Below the pieces are notes generated by a model, which had not been told where the DNA came from, did no database searches, and worked only from the letters and a program-made list of their open reading frames with translations. From Jejubacter sp036620675 (GTDB lineage: Bacteria; Pseudomonadota; Gammaproteobacteria; Enterobacterales; Enterobacteriaceae): a stretch of DNA of 64,000 nt. This document shows, in pieces, positions 18,496 through 26,760 of the stretch (position 1 is its first letter; each line of letters starts with the position of its first letter). The stretch lies in assembly GCA_036620675.1 (NCBI GenBank), contig JAZHEE010000017.1. One strand, written 5' to 3'. Both the position numbers and the translations under genes were made by a program.

Positions 18496-21400
18496 TTAGT
18501 CAAACTCCAGTTCCACCTGCTCCGAACCGATCAGACCGCGCAGATCGTTAAGTAAACGATCGCTGGGCGACACGCGCCATGCAGCGCCAAACCGCAGCCG
18601 TGCACGCGCATCCGCCCTCTGATAGTAGAGGTGCACTGGAATAGTCCCCGAACGATGGGGTTCCAGAGATTGACGGAGTCGGTTTAAAAGCTGGTCATCA
18701 ATTTGCCTGTCCGTCAGCGAGATAGCAAGCCCGCGCGCATACTTTTCGCGAGCCTCGTCAATGTCCATAACTTCCCGGGCCATCATTTTAAGGCCGCCGC
18801 TGAAGTCATCAAAGCTGACCTGTCCGCTGACGATCAGGATACGGTCTTTTTCCAGCAGTTGCTGGTATTTTTCCAGCGCCTCGGAGAATAGCATGACCTC
18901 CAGGCGTCCGGAACGGTCATCGAGAGTACAGATGCCGATGCGGTTTCCCCGCTTGGTGACCATAATGCGGGCGGAAAGCACCAGCCCCGCCGCCGTGGTC
19001 ACTTTACCACGATCCGTCGGATGCATATCTTTAAGACGCACGCCGCCAACGTATCGCTCGATCTCTTTCAGGTACTGATTGATGGGGTGGCCCGTCAGGT
19101 ACAGCCCCAGGGTTTCGCGTTCGCCGTCGAGCTGCTGCTGTTCAGGCCAGGGCAGGCAGTTCGAATAAGACTGCTCCACCTGCTCCGGTGCTTCCGCCAG
19201 CACGCCGAACATATCGGCCTGGCCGATGGCCTCTGCTTTGGCATGCTGATCCGCCGCTTTCAGCGCATCGCCCAACGAATTCATCAGCGCTGCGCGGTGC
19301 GGCCCCAGGCGATCGAAGGCACCGGACATGATCAGCTTTTCCATTACCCGGCGGTTGATCTTCTTGATGTCGGTTCGGGCGCACAGATCGAACAGCTCGC
19401 GGAAATAACCGCCGTTGTTACGAGCCTCAATAATGGCTTCGATAGGGCCTTCGCCGACGCCTTTAATGGCCCCGATGCCGTAGACTATCTCACCGTCGTC
19501 GTTAACGTGGAAGTGATACAACCCGGAATTGATATCCGGCGGCAGGATCTTAAGCCCCATACGCCAGCACTCATCCACCAGTCCCACTACTTTGTCGGTG
19601 TTATCCATATCGGCGGTCATGACCGCCGCCATAAATTCAGCGGGATAGTGCGCCTTAAGCCACAGGGTCTGATACGACACCAGCGCATAGGCGGCGGAGT
19701 GCGATTTATTAAAGCCATAACCGGCGAACTTCTCCACAAGGTCGAAGATTTTCATCGCCAGTTCGCCGTCGATGCCGTTCTTTTTCGCCCCATCCTCGAA
19801 AATGGAGCGCTGCTTGGCCATCTCTTCCGGCTTTTTCTTACCCATAGCACGGCGCAGCATATCCGCGCCGCCCAGAGTATAGCCCGAAAGCACCTGAGCT
19901 ATCTGCATCACCTGTTCCTGGTAGAGGATGATGCCATAGGTTGGCTCCAGCACCGGTTTCAGGCTTTCATGCTGCCACTGAATATCCGGGTAGGAGATCT
20001 CTTCACGCCCGTGCTTACGGTCGATGAAGTTATCCACCATCCCCGACTGCAGCGGCCCCGGACGGAACAGAGCGACCAGGGCTATCATATCTTCGAAGCA
20101 GTCAGGCTGCAGACGCTTGATCAGATCCTTCATACCGCGCGATTCAAGCTGGAACACCGCCGTGGTTTCCGAGCGCTGCAGCATGTCGAAGCTCTTTTTA
20201 TCGTCCAGCGGGATGGCGGCGATATCCAGCGGTGGTTCGCCCTGCTTTTCGCGCCTTTTGTTAATCATCTCCAGCGCCCAGTTGATGATGGTCAGGGTGC
20301 GCAGGCCCAGGAAGTCGAACTTCACCAGGCCCGCATATTCCACATCATTCTTATCGAACTGGGTAACCGGATGGCGGCCTTCTTCATCACAATAAAGCGG
20401 CGCGAAGTCGGTAATTTTGGTGGGCGCGATAACCACGCCGCCGGCATGTTTACCCGCGTTACGGGTCACCCCTTCCAGCTTGCGCGCCATGTCGATCAGC
20501 GCTTTCACCTCTTCGTCCGCTTCGTAGATCTCCGGTAGCTGCGGCTCTGCCTCGAAGGCTTTAGCCAGCGTCATTCCGGGATCCGGCGGCACCAGTTTGG
20601 AGATCCTGTCGACAAAGCCGTAGGGGTGGCCCAGCACCCGGCCTACGTCGCGGATAACCGCTTTAGCGGCCATGGTACCGAAAGTGATAATCTGCGATAC
20701 CGCGTCGCGGCCATACATATCCGCCACGTGTTCAATAACCTGGTCGCGCTTCTCCATACAGAAGTCGACGTCAAAGTCAGGCATCGAGACACGTTCCGGG
20801 TTCAGGAAGCGTTCGAACAGCAGATCGAATTCCAGCGGATCGAGGTCGGTGATTTTTAGCGCATAGGCCACCAGAGAACCCGCGCCGGAGCCTCGTCCAG
20901 GCCCTACCGGTACGCCGTTATCCTTCGACCACTGGATAAACTCCATCACGATCAGGAAGTAACCAGGAAAGCCCATCTGGTTAATAACCTGAAGCTCTAT
21001 CTCCAGACGTTCATCATAAGGAGGGCGCCGCTGGGCTCTGACTTCAGGGTCTGGATAGAGAAATTCCAGACGCTCCTCAAGCCCTTCGCGGGATTTCGCG
21101 ACCAGGAAATCTTCAGTGGTCATCTCGCCGGTGGGGAACTGCGGCAGGAAATATTCACCCAGTCGTACCGTCACGTTACAGCGTTTGGCGATCTCCACGC
21201 TGTTTTCCAGCGCTTCCGGGATATCGGCAAACAGCTCGCACATCTCGTCTTCGCTGCGCAGATACTGTTGATTCGAGTAGTTACGCGGCCGCTTTGGGTC
21301 GTCCAGGGTATAGCCATCGTGAATAGCGACGCGAATTTCATGGGCGTCAAAATCGTCGGACACCAGGAAACGTACGTCGTTGGTCGCGACAACCGGTATC

Positions 21401-21978
21401 CCACGGTCTTCCGCCAGACGCACGGCGGCATGCAGGTAGCTCTCTTCATCCGGGCGTCCGGTACGAATCAGCTCCAGATAGTAGCGATCGGGAAAGTGCG
21501 TCTGCCAGAATGACAGGCACTGATTGACCAGGGCATCGTTGCCACGCAGCAGGCTGACGCCCACATCCCCCCGTCGGGCTCCGGACAGCACTATCAGTCC
21601 TTCGTTCAGCTCCACCAGCCATTCCTGGTCAATCAGGGGACCGGCAGCGCCGTAGCCGCGCTGATAGGCGCGGGAAATCAGCAGGGTCAGGTTCTGATAG
21701 CCAACGTTGTTCATCGCCAGTATGGTCAGTTCGAGTGGCTCATCGCCCAGCAGTTCATTGACCATATGGAAATCGGCGCCCACCAGCGGCTTCATCCCGG
21801 CGCCGTGGGCCCCGCCGTAAAACTTCACCAGTCCGCACAGATTGGTGAAGTCGGTAATCGCCATCGATGGCATACCGAGAGCGGCCGCTTTTTTCACCAG
21901 CGGCCCCACCTTCGCCAGGCCATCGATCATCGAGTAGTCACTGTGTATCCGCAGGTGGATAAAACGGGGTTCAGCCAT
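18496..21978 (-). CDS. dnaE: DNA polymerase III alpha subunit
   Basis: Replicative DNA polymerase catalytic subunit, 1160 residues as in E. coli. Domains in order: N-terminal PHP domain (HIRIHSDYSMIDG), palm with the catalytic aspartates in PDFDVDFCMEKRDQ and KFDFLGLRTL, the PGRGSGAGSLVAYAL loop, fingers, tandem HhH, the beta-clamp binding region (QADMFGVL), the OB fold (GLVLSARIMVTKRG...DDRSGRLEVMLF) and the tau-binding C terminus. Lies 21 bp after rnhB in the conserved lpx-rnhB-dnaE-accA block. Confidence 0.98.
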   Translation of the reverse strand: MAEPRFIHLRIHSDYSMIDGLAKVGPLVKKAAALGMPSMAITDFTNLCGLVKFYGGAHGAGMKPLVGADFHMVNELLGDEPLELTILAMNNVGYQNLTLLISRAYQRGYGAAGPLIDQEWLVELNEGLIVLSGARRGDVGVSLLRGNDALVNQCLSFWQTHFPDRYYLELIRTGRPDEESYLHAAVRLAEDRGIPVVATNDVRFLVSDDFDAHEIRVAIHDGYTLDDPKRPRNYSNQQYLRSEDEMCELFADIPEALENSVEIAKRCNVTVRLGEYFLPQFPTGEMTTEDFLVAKSREGLEERLEFLYPDPEVRAQRRPPYDERLEIELQVINQMGFPGYFLIVMEFIQWSKDNGVPVGPGRGSGAGSLVAYALKITDLDPLEFDLLFERFLNPERVSMPDFDVDFCMEKRDQVIEHVADMYGRDAVSQIITFGTMAAKAVIRDVGRVLGHPYGFVDRISKLVPPDPGMTLAKAFEAEPQLPEIYEADEEVKALIDMARKLEGVTRNAGKHAGGVVIAPTKITDFAPLYCDEEGRHPVTQFDKNDVEYAGLVKFDFLGLRTLTIINWALEMINKRREKQGEPPLDIAAIPLDDKKSFDMLQRSETTAVFQLESRGMKDLIKRLQPDCFEDMIALVALFRPGPLQSGMVDNFIDRKHGREEISYPDIQWQHESLKPVLEPTYGIILYQEQVMQIAQVLSGYTLGGADMLRRAMGKKKPEEMAKQRSIFEDGAKKNGIDGELAMKIFDLVEKFAGYGFNKSHSAAYALVSYQTLWLKAHYPAEFMAAVMTADMDNTDKVVGLVDECWRMGLKILPPDINSGLYHFHVNDDGEIVYGIGAIKGVGEGPIEAIIEARNNGGYFRELFDLCARTDIKKINRRVMEKLIMSGAFDRLGPHRAALMNSLGDALKAADQHAKAEAIGQADMFGVLAEAPEQVEQSYSNCLPWPEQQQLDGERETLGLYLTGHPINQYLKEIERYVGGVRLKDMHPTDRGKVTTAAGLVLSARIMVTKRGNRIGICTLDDRSGRLEVMLFSEALEKYQQLLEKDRILIVSGQVSFDDFSGGLKMMAREVMDIDEAREKYARGLAISLTDRQIDDQLLNRLRQSLEPHRSGTIPVHLYYQRADARARLRFGAAWRVSPSDRLLNDLRGLIGSEQVELEFD

Positions 21979-21999
21979 ATCTCTTTCCGGTTAACGCAG

Positions 22000-22596
22000 T
22001 CAGGCGCTCTGGCCCAGGGCACGTTTGACGGGCGCAAAGCTGCGGCGATGGTGTTCCGTGGCGCCGTACTGCGCCAGCTTCTCTAAATGTAAGGCAGTCG
22101 GATAGCCTTTGTGTTTCGCAAAACCGTATTCAGGAAATTCGCGATCCAGCTCCGCCATTTCACGATCGCGGGAAACTTTGGCGATAATCGAGGCCGCGCT
22201 GATTTCCGCCACCAGCCCGTCCCCTTTGATCACCGCCATGCTGGGCACTGGCAGAGTCGGACAGCGATTACCGTCAATCAGGACATACTCAGGCGCAATC
22301 GCCAATCCGGCTACGGCGCGCTGCATGGCAAGCATGGTGGCGTGCAGAATATTGAGCTGGTCTATCTCATACGGCTCGGCGCGCCCCAGGCTCCAGGCCA
22401 GCGCCTTTTCGCAAATCTCATCGTGGAGCTGAAGGCGGCGCTTCTCGGACAGTTTTTTCGAATCAGCCAGTCCTGTGATGGGGCGCTCAGGATCGAGGAT
22501 CACCGCAGCAGTCACCACTGCGCCGACCAGCGGGCCGCGCCCGACTTCGTCAACGCCGGCCACCAGCCGGGTATGGGGATAGATAAATTCTGTCAT
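22000..22596 (-). CDS. rnhB: Ribonuclease HII
   Basis: Cleaves the RNA strand of RNA-DNA hybrids, including single ribonucleotides in DNA. The active-site DEVGRGP is near residue 16, with LIDGNR and AASIIAKVSRDREM giving the remaining acidic residues and the RNase HII fold. 198 residues like E. coli. Its ATG overlaps the lpxB stop by 4 bp. Confidence 0.97.
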   Translation of the reverse strand: MTEFIYPHTRLVAGVDEVGRGPLVGAVVTAAVILDPERPITGLADSKKLSEKRRLQLHDEICEKALAWSLGRAEPYEIDQLNILHATMLAMQRAVAGLAIAPEYVLIDGNRCPTLPVPSMAVIKGDGLVAEISAASIIAKVSRDREMAELDREFPEYGFAKHKGYPTALHLEKLAQYGATEHHRRSFAPVKRALGQSA

Positions 22597-23741
22597 CGCG
22601 CCAGCTCCAGTACCGCCTGTGCCGCCTGCTCATCCGCATTGCAGCGAATCTGCTGATGTAGCTGGCGGAAGATATCATGCATTTCATGACGCGTTTCGCT
22701 CTCTTCCAGCAGCGGCGTCAACGCCTGGGCCAACCGCTGGGGCTCGCACTCTTCCTGAAGCAGCTCTTTTACCAGCTCGCGCCCGGCCAGCAGGTTAGGC
22801 AGAGAAACATAATCGGTTTTCACCAGTCGCTTCGCCAGCCAGAAAGTGAAAGGCTTCATGCGGTAGCCCACAACCATTGGGCATTTCGCCAGCATACACT
22901 CCAGCGCCGCAGTGCCGGACGCCAGCAGCGCGGCATCGCTGGCGATCATCGCCTCGCGCGCCTGGCCATCCAGCAGCCGTACCGGCATATCCGGCGCCAC
23001 CCCGGCCAGAATACGCTCAAACTGTTCGCGGCGTTTGCCGTTAACCAGTGGAACCAGCACCTCGAGGTCGGGAAAGCGGCCGCGCAGCAGCTGCGCTGTC
23101 TTCAGAAAGTCGGCGCTGAGCATCTCGACTTCCGCGCCACGACTACCGGGCAGTAATGCCAGACAGCGGGCATCGTGAGCTATACCCAGCGTATCCCGGG
23201 CGCCGTTTTTATCGGGATCCAGCGGCATGGCGTCCGCCATGGTATGACCGATAAAACGGCAGGGAACATTGAATCTGTCGTAAAACGCTTTTTCAAAAGG
23301 CAGAAAAGCCAGCACCAGATCGGTGGCTCGCCCTATTTTGAAAACGCGCTTCTGACGCCACGCCCAGACCGAGGGGCTGACGTAGTGAATGGTCTTAATG
23401 CCACGCTGCCTGAGCTTCCCTTCCAGGGTAATGTTGAAGTCAGGGGCATCGATACCAACGAAGACATCCGGCTGAAGTTCGCTAAAGCGGCGGGTCAGGG
23501 AGGCACGAATATGAAGCAAACGACGCAGGCGGCCAAGCACTTCGACAATGCCCATCACCGCCAGCTCTTCAATCTCGTACCAGGCTTCACAGCCTTCCGC
23601 CTGCATTCTCGGGCCGGCCACGCCAACAAAACGCGCATCCGGCACTTTAGCCTTCAGCGCGCGAATAAGCCCGGCGCCAAGAATATCGCCGGAGGTTTCT
23701 CCGGCGACCAGGGCGACAGTCAAAGGACGATTCGCTTTCAT
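22593..23741 (-). CDS. lpxB: Lipid-A-disaccharide synthase LpxB
   Basis: Peripheral inner-membrane glycosyltransferase (GT19) that joins UDP-2,3-diacylglucosamine and lipid X into the lipid A disaccharide. Recognised by AGETSGDILGAGLI, FVGIDAPDFN, YVSPSVWAWR, LLPGSRGAEVEML and the sugar-nucleotide site ASGTAALECMLAKCPMVVGY (partly shown). 382 residues, matching E. coli. 15 bp downstream of lpxA and coupled to rnhB. Confidence 0.97.
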   Translation of the reverse strand: MKANRPLTVALVAGETSGDILGAGLIRALKAKVPDARFVGVAGPRMQAEGCEAWYEIEELAVMGIVEVLGRLRRLLHIRASLTRRFSELQPDVFVGIDAPDFNITLEGKLRQRGIKTIHYVSPSVWAWRQKRVFKIGRATDLVLAFLPFEKAFYDRFNVPCRFIGHTMADAMPLDPDKNGARDTLGIAHDARCLALLPGSRGAEVEMLSADFLKTAQLLRGRFPDLEVLVPLVNGKRREQFERILAGVAPDMPVRLLDGQAREAMIASDAALLASGTAALECMLAKCPMVVGYRMKPFTFWLAKRLVKTDYVSLPNLLAGRELVKELLQEECEPQRLAQALTPLLEESETRHEMHDIFRQLHQQIRCNADEQAAQAVLELAR

Positions 23742-23756
23742 CTGCTATACGGCATC

Positions 23757-24545
23757 CTAGCGAATCAGGCCACGCGTAGAGCGCTCGAAGAACTCCACAA
23801 AGCGCTCAACCTCGGGATGTTTGGCCGCCAGCGCTTCAATTTCCGGACGAGCCTCTTCCAGCGTTTTGCCGCTACGGTACAGCAGCTTATAGGCGTTACG
23901 GATGGCATGCAGCGCCTCTTTGCTAAAGCCACGGCGCTTCAGCCCTTCAATATTAACGCCGAAGGGCGTTGCGTGGTTGCCCTGGGCAATCACATAGGGA
24001 GGCACGTCCTGCGCCACGCCGGAACATCCCCCGACCATCACGTGGGCGCCGATGATGCAGAACTGATGCACTGCGGTCATACCGCCGATAATGGCGTAGT
24101 CATCCACCGTCACGTGACCGGCCAGGGTTGCATTGTTCGCGAGGATACAGCGATCGCCTACCTGACAATCATGCGCTACATGAGCGTTGATCATCAGCAG
24201 GTTATCGCTACCCACCTTCGTTAGTCCCCCCCCCTGCGCGGTACCGCGATGGATGGTGACGCTTTCGCGAATGCGGTTGCGATCGCCAATCTCCACACGC
24301 GTCGGTTCATTCGCGTACTTCAGATCCTGATTCACTTCACCAATAGAGGCAAACTGGAAGATCTGATTGTCGCGGCCGATTTTAGTGTGACCGTTGACGA
24401 CAACGTGCGATTTCAGCACGGTGCCCTCACCGATCTCAACGTTCGGCCCCACAAGCGAGTACGGGCCAATATGGACGCCGGCGCCGATAACGGCCCCCTC
24501 TTCCACAATGGCGGTGGGATGAATAAAGGCGGATTTATCAATCAC
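23757..24545 (-). CDS. lpxA: UDP-N-acetylglucosamine acyltransferase LpxA
   Basis: First enzyme of lipid A synthesis; transfers 3-hydroxymyristate from ACP to the 3-OH of UDP-GlcNAc. A left-handed beta-helix of hexapeptide repeats fills residues 1-185 with the catalytic His in MTAVHQFCIIG; a helical C-terminal domain follows. 262 residues. The start codon is GTG (as in E. coli lpxA) only 3 bp after fabZ. Confidence 0.97.
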   Translation of the reverse strand: MIDKSAFIHPTAIVEEGAVIGAGVHIGPYSLVGPNVEIGEGTVLKSHVVVNGHTKIGRDNQIFQFASIGEVNQDLKYANEPTRVEIGDRNRIRESVTIHRGTAQGGGLTKVGSDNLLMINAHVAHDCQVGDRCILANNATLAGHVTVDDYAIIGGMTAVHQFCIIGAHVMVGGCSGVAQDVPPYVIAQGNHATPFGVNIEGLKRRGFSKEALHAIRNAYKLLYRSGKTLEEARPEIEALAAKHPEVERFVEFFERSTRGLIR

Positions 24546-24548
24546 GGA

Positions 24549-25004
24549 TTAGGCCTCCCGGTTACGGGCACACATCATGGTCGCTTCACAGACAATCTTA
24601 CCGTCAACCGTCGCTACGCCTTTAAAGCGCGTCAGACCGCGGCGAGTTTTCTCAAAGGTCACTTCCATAATCATCTGATCGCCAGGAGAGACAGGGCGCT
24701 TGAAGCGAGCCTCGTCAATGCCGGCAAAGTAGTACAGTTCACCCGGCTCCAGTTTGCCAACGCTTTTAAACGCCAGAATACCAGTAGCCTGCGCCATTGC
24801 TTCAAGAATCAGCACGCCGGGGAAAATCGGTTTACCAGGGAAGTGCCCCTGGAAAAACGGCTCATTAACCGAAACATTCTTCACCGCGCGCAGAAAGCGG
24901 CCTTCTTCGAAATCCAGTACGCGATCGACCAGCAAGAACGGATAACGATGCGGCAGAAGCTCCAGAATCTCTTCAATGCGCAGAGTATGAGTGTCAGTAT
25001 TCAA
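24549..25004 (-). CDS. fabZ: 3-hydroxyacyl-ACP dehydratase FabZ
   Basis: Hot-dog-fold dehydratase of the fatty acid elongation cycle; it competes with lipid A synthesis for 3-hydroxymyristoyl-ACP, and its place between lpxD and lpxA fits that balance. Active-site His is in FFQGHFPGKPIFPGV and Glu in LILEAMAQA. 151 residues. The start is TTG with GGAAGA upstream, matching the unusual start in E. coli. Confidence 0.97.
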   Translation of the reverse strand: MNTDTHTLRIEEILELLPHRYPFLLVDRVLDFEEGRFLRAVKNVSVNEPFFQGHFPGKPIFPGVLILEAMAQATGILAFKSVGKLEPGELYYFAGIDEARFKRPVSPGDQMIMEVTFEKTRRGLTRFKGVATVDGKIVCEATMMCARNREA

Positions 25005-25134
25005 AATACTCTTCCTGTCAAATGTATATTACATAAGGGACAATAATAACACGGCCCGCGGCGATCCGGAGATCGCTGGCAGGCCGCGAATCTGGCTCTG
25101 TATTCAGGCGTTATGAATGAGTGGTGCGGTGGAC

Positions 25135-26157
25135 TTAGTCCTGATTAACTTTACGCTCCAGCGCCTTCAGGCGTTTACTCATCTCATCAATATTCATCAC
25201 CAGCGCTGCGGTTTTACGCCAGACTTTATTAGGTTGCAGCGGAATACCTGATGAATAGACGCCGGGTTCCGTAATGGGGCGCATCACCATGCCCATACCC
25301 GTTACGGTCACCTTATCGCAGATCTCCATGTGACCATTGATCACGCTGGCGCCGCCAATCATACAGTAACGACCAATTTTCAGGCTGCCCGCCATAATGA
25401 CGCCGCCTGCAACCGCGGTATTGTCGCCAATCACCACGTTATGTGCAATCTGGCACTGATTATCAATAATGACACCGTTGCCGATCACAGTATCGTCCAA
25501 CGCGCCGCGGTCAATAGTAGTGCAGGCGCCAATCTCTACGCGTGAACCGATGATAACCCGCCCCAACTGCGGTATCTTCACCCAGTTGCCGCGATCGTTG
25601 GCATAGCCAAAACCATCAGCCCCAATGACGGTACCAGACTGCACCAGGCACTGTTCACCGATTTCCACATCGTGGTAAACGGAGACATTGGCCCACAGCC
25701 GCGAACCAGCGCCAATGCGGGTATTTTTGCCCACAAAGCACCCCGGGCCGACGATAACGTCGTCGCCCAGCACCACGCCTGATTCAATCACGGCGTTAGC
25801 GCCGACCGCTACGTTTTTTCCAAGCTTCGCGCTCGGGTCTATCACCGCGCCGGGCGCGATATTCTGCGCGGGTTTTGGCGTGGTGTCCAGAATCTGCGCC
25901 ATACGCGCATAGGTCAGATAGGGATTTTTAACGATAAGCGCCGCACTCCGGGCATAAGGGAGATCGGCTTCGGTCATGACTACCGCAGACGCCTGGCAGT
26001 TTGAAAGCTGTTCACGGTAGCGGGGATTGACCATAAATGTAATCTGCCCCGCAACCGCAGACTGCATGGATGCCACACCGGCGATGACGATATCGCCATC
26101 GCCGTGCAATTCGGCATCCAGCTGCTGTGCAAGGTCAGCCAGTCGAATTGAAGGCAT
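25135..26157 (-). CDS. lpxD: UDP-3-O-(3-hydroxymyristoyl)glucosamine N-acyltransferase LpxD
   Basis: Third lipid A enzyme; adds the N-linked 3-hydroxymyristate. N-terminal uridine-binding domain (residues 1-100), a left-handed beta-helix with hexapeptide repeats, catalytic His in QIAHNVVIGD, and a C-terminal helix (MSKRLKALERKVNQ). 340 residues, matching E. coli. 130 bp precede fabZ; that gap contains a GCGATC/GATCGC hairpin but no gene. Confidence 0.97.
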   Translation of the reverse strand: MPSIRLADLAQQLDAELHGDGDIVIAGVASMQSAVAGQITFMVNPRYREQLSNCQASAVVMTEADLPYARSAALIVKNPYLTYARMAQILDTTPKPAQNIAPGAVIDPSAKLGKNVAVGANAVIESGVVLGDDVIVGPGCFVGKNTRIGAGSRLWANVSVYHDVEIGEQCLVQSGTVIGADGFGYANDRGNWVKIPQLGRVIIGSRVEIGACTTIDRGALDDTVIGNGVIIDNQCQIAHNVVIGDNTAVAGGVIMAGSLKIGRYCMIGGASVINGHMEICDKVTVTGMGMVMRPITEPGVYSSGIPLQPNKVWRKTAALVMNIDEMSKRLKALERKVNQD

Positions 26158-26160
26158 GAA

Positions 26161-26640
26161 TTATTTAACCTGCTTCAGCACATCAGCGGTGATATCTTTA
26201 ACGTCGCTACCGTGGTAAGCGATGCTGTTGGCATCCAGAACCACGTCGATATCTTTATCGTCAGCCACTTTCTTCACGGCAGTCTGGATACGAGTAACCA
26301 GCTTGCTGCGTTCTTCGTTGGAACGACGAGCGCGATCCTGCTCGAAAGCCTGCGCCTTAGCGGAGAACTTCTCACGATCGGCCATGACTTCTTTTTCCAG
26401 GCTGCTACGATTGCCTTTCGCATTCTGCAGACGCTGCATCTTAGACTGCAGGTTGCTTTCCATGCGCTGCAGTTCGCTAGCACGACCTTTGAATTCATTC
26501 TCCAGCGTTTTGGTGGTCCCGGTGCTCTGGGCTACCTGCTGGAACAGATTCGCCATGTTAACCACAGCGATGGTATCCGCAGCCTGTGCAGATGCAGCCA
26601 TAGCCAGACCAAGACCTGCAGCAATAAACCACTTTTTCAC
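26161..26640 (-). CDS. skp: Periplasmic chaperone Skp (OmpH)
   Basis: Trimeric jellyfish-shaped chaperone that carries unfolded outer-membrane proteins to BamA. Signal peptide VKKWFIAAGLGLAMAASAQA is followed by a 139-residue mature protein rich in Lys, Glu and Gln, with a long helical tentacle region (about 45-130) and a conserved C-terminal strand (DVVLDANSIAY). The start is a GTG at 26640 with AAGGAG seven bases upstream; the frame extends farther but without an RBS. Between bamA and lpxD as in E. coli, where sigma-E drives this block. Confidence 0.95.
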   Translation of the reverse strand: MKKWFIAAGLGLAMAASAQAADTIAVVNMANLFQQVAQSTGTTKTLENEFKGRASELQRMESNLQSKMQRLQNAKGNRSSLEKEVMADREKFSAKAQAFEQDRARRSNEERSKLVTRIQTAVKKVADDKDIDVVLDANSIAYHGSDVKDITADVLKQVK

Positions 26641-26693
26641 TATAAACTCCTTACCATCCCATACGTACCCGCAGGTACCCGTTTTATGCGGAC

Positions 26694-26719
26694 TCCGGCA
26701 GGAGGTATTCCTGCCCGGA
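26694..26719. other. Inverted repeat in the bamA-skp gap
   Basis: TCCGGCAGGA and TCCTGCCCGGA form a 10-bp stem with one bulge and a 5-nt loop inside the 120-bp gap. No T tract follows on the minus strand, so it may be an mRNA stability or processing element rather than a terminator. Confidence 0.5.
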
Positions 26720-26760
26720 ACCTTCGCTATACTGAAACGCACGCCGTTGGTTCGGCGGCG

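Noticed and set aside
19021..20538. 505-codon open frame antisense to dnaE
   Set aside because: Shadow of dnaE; composition (His/Arg/Gln-rich) is typical of antisense translation.
23175..24224. 349-codon open frame antisense to lpxB/lpxA
   Set aside because: Shadow frame crossing two confirmed genes.
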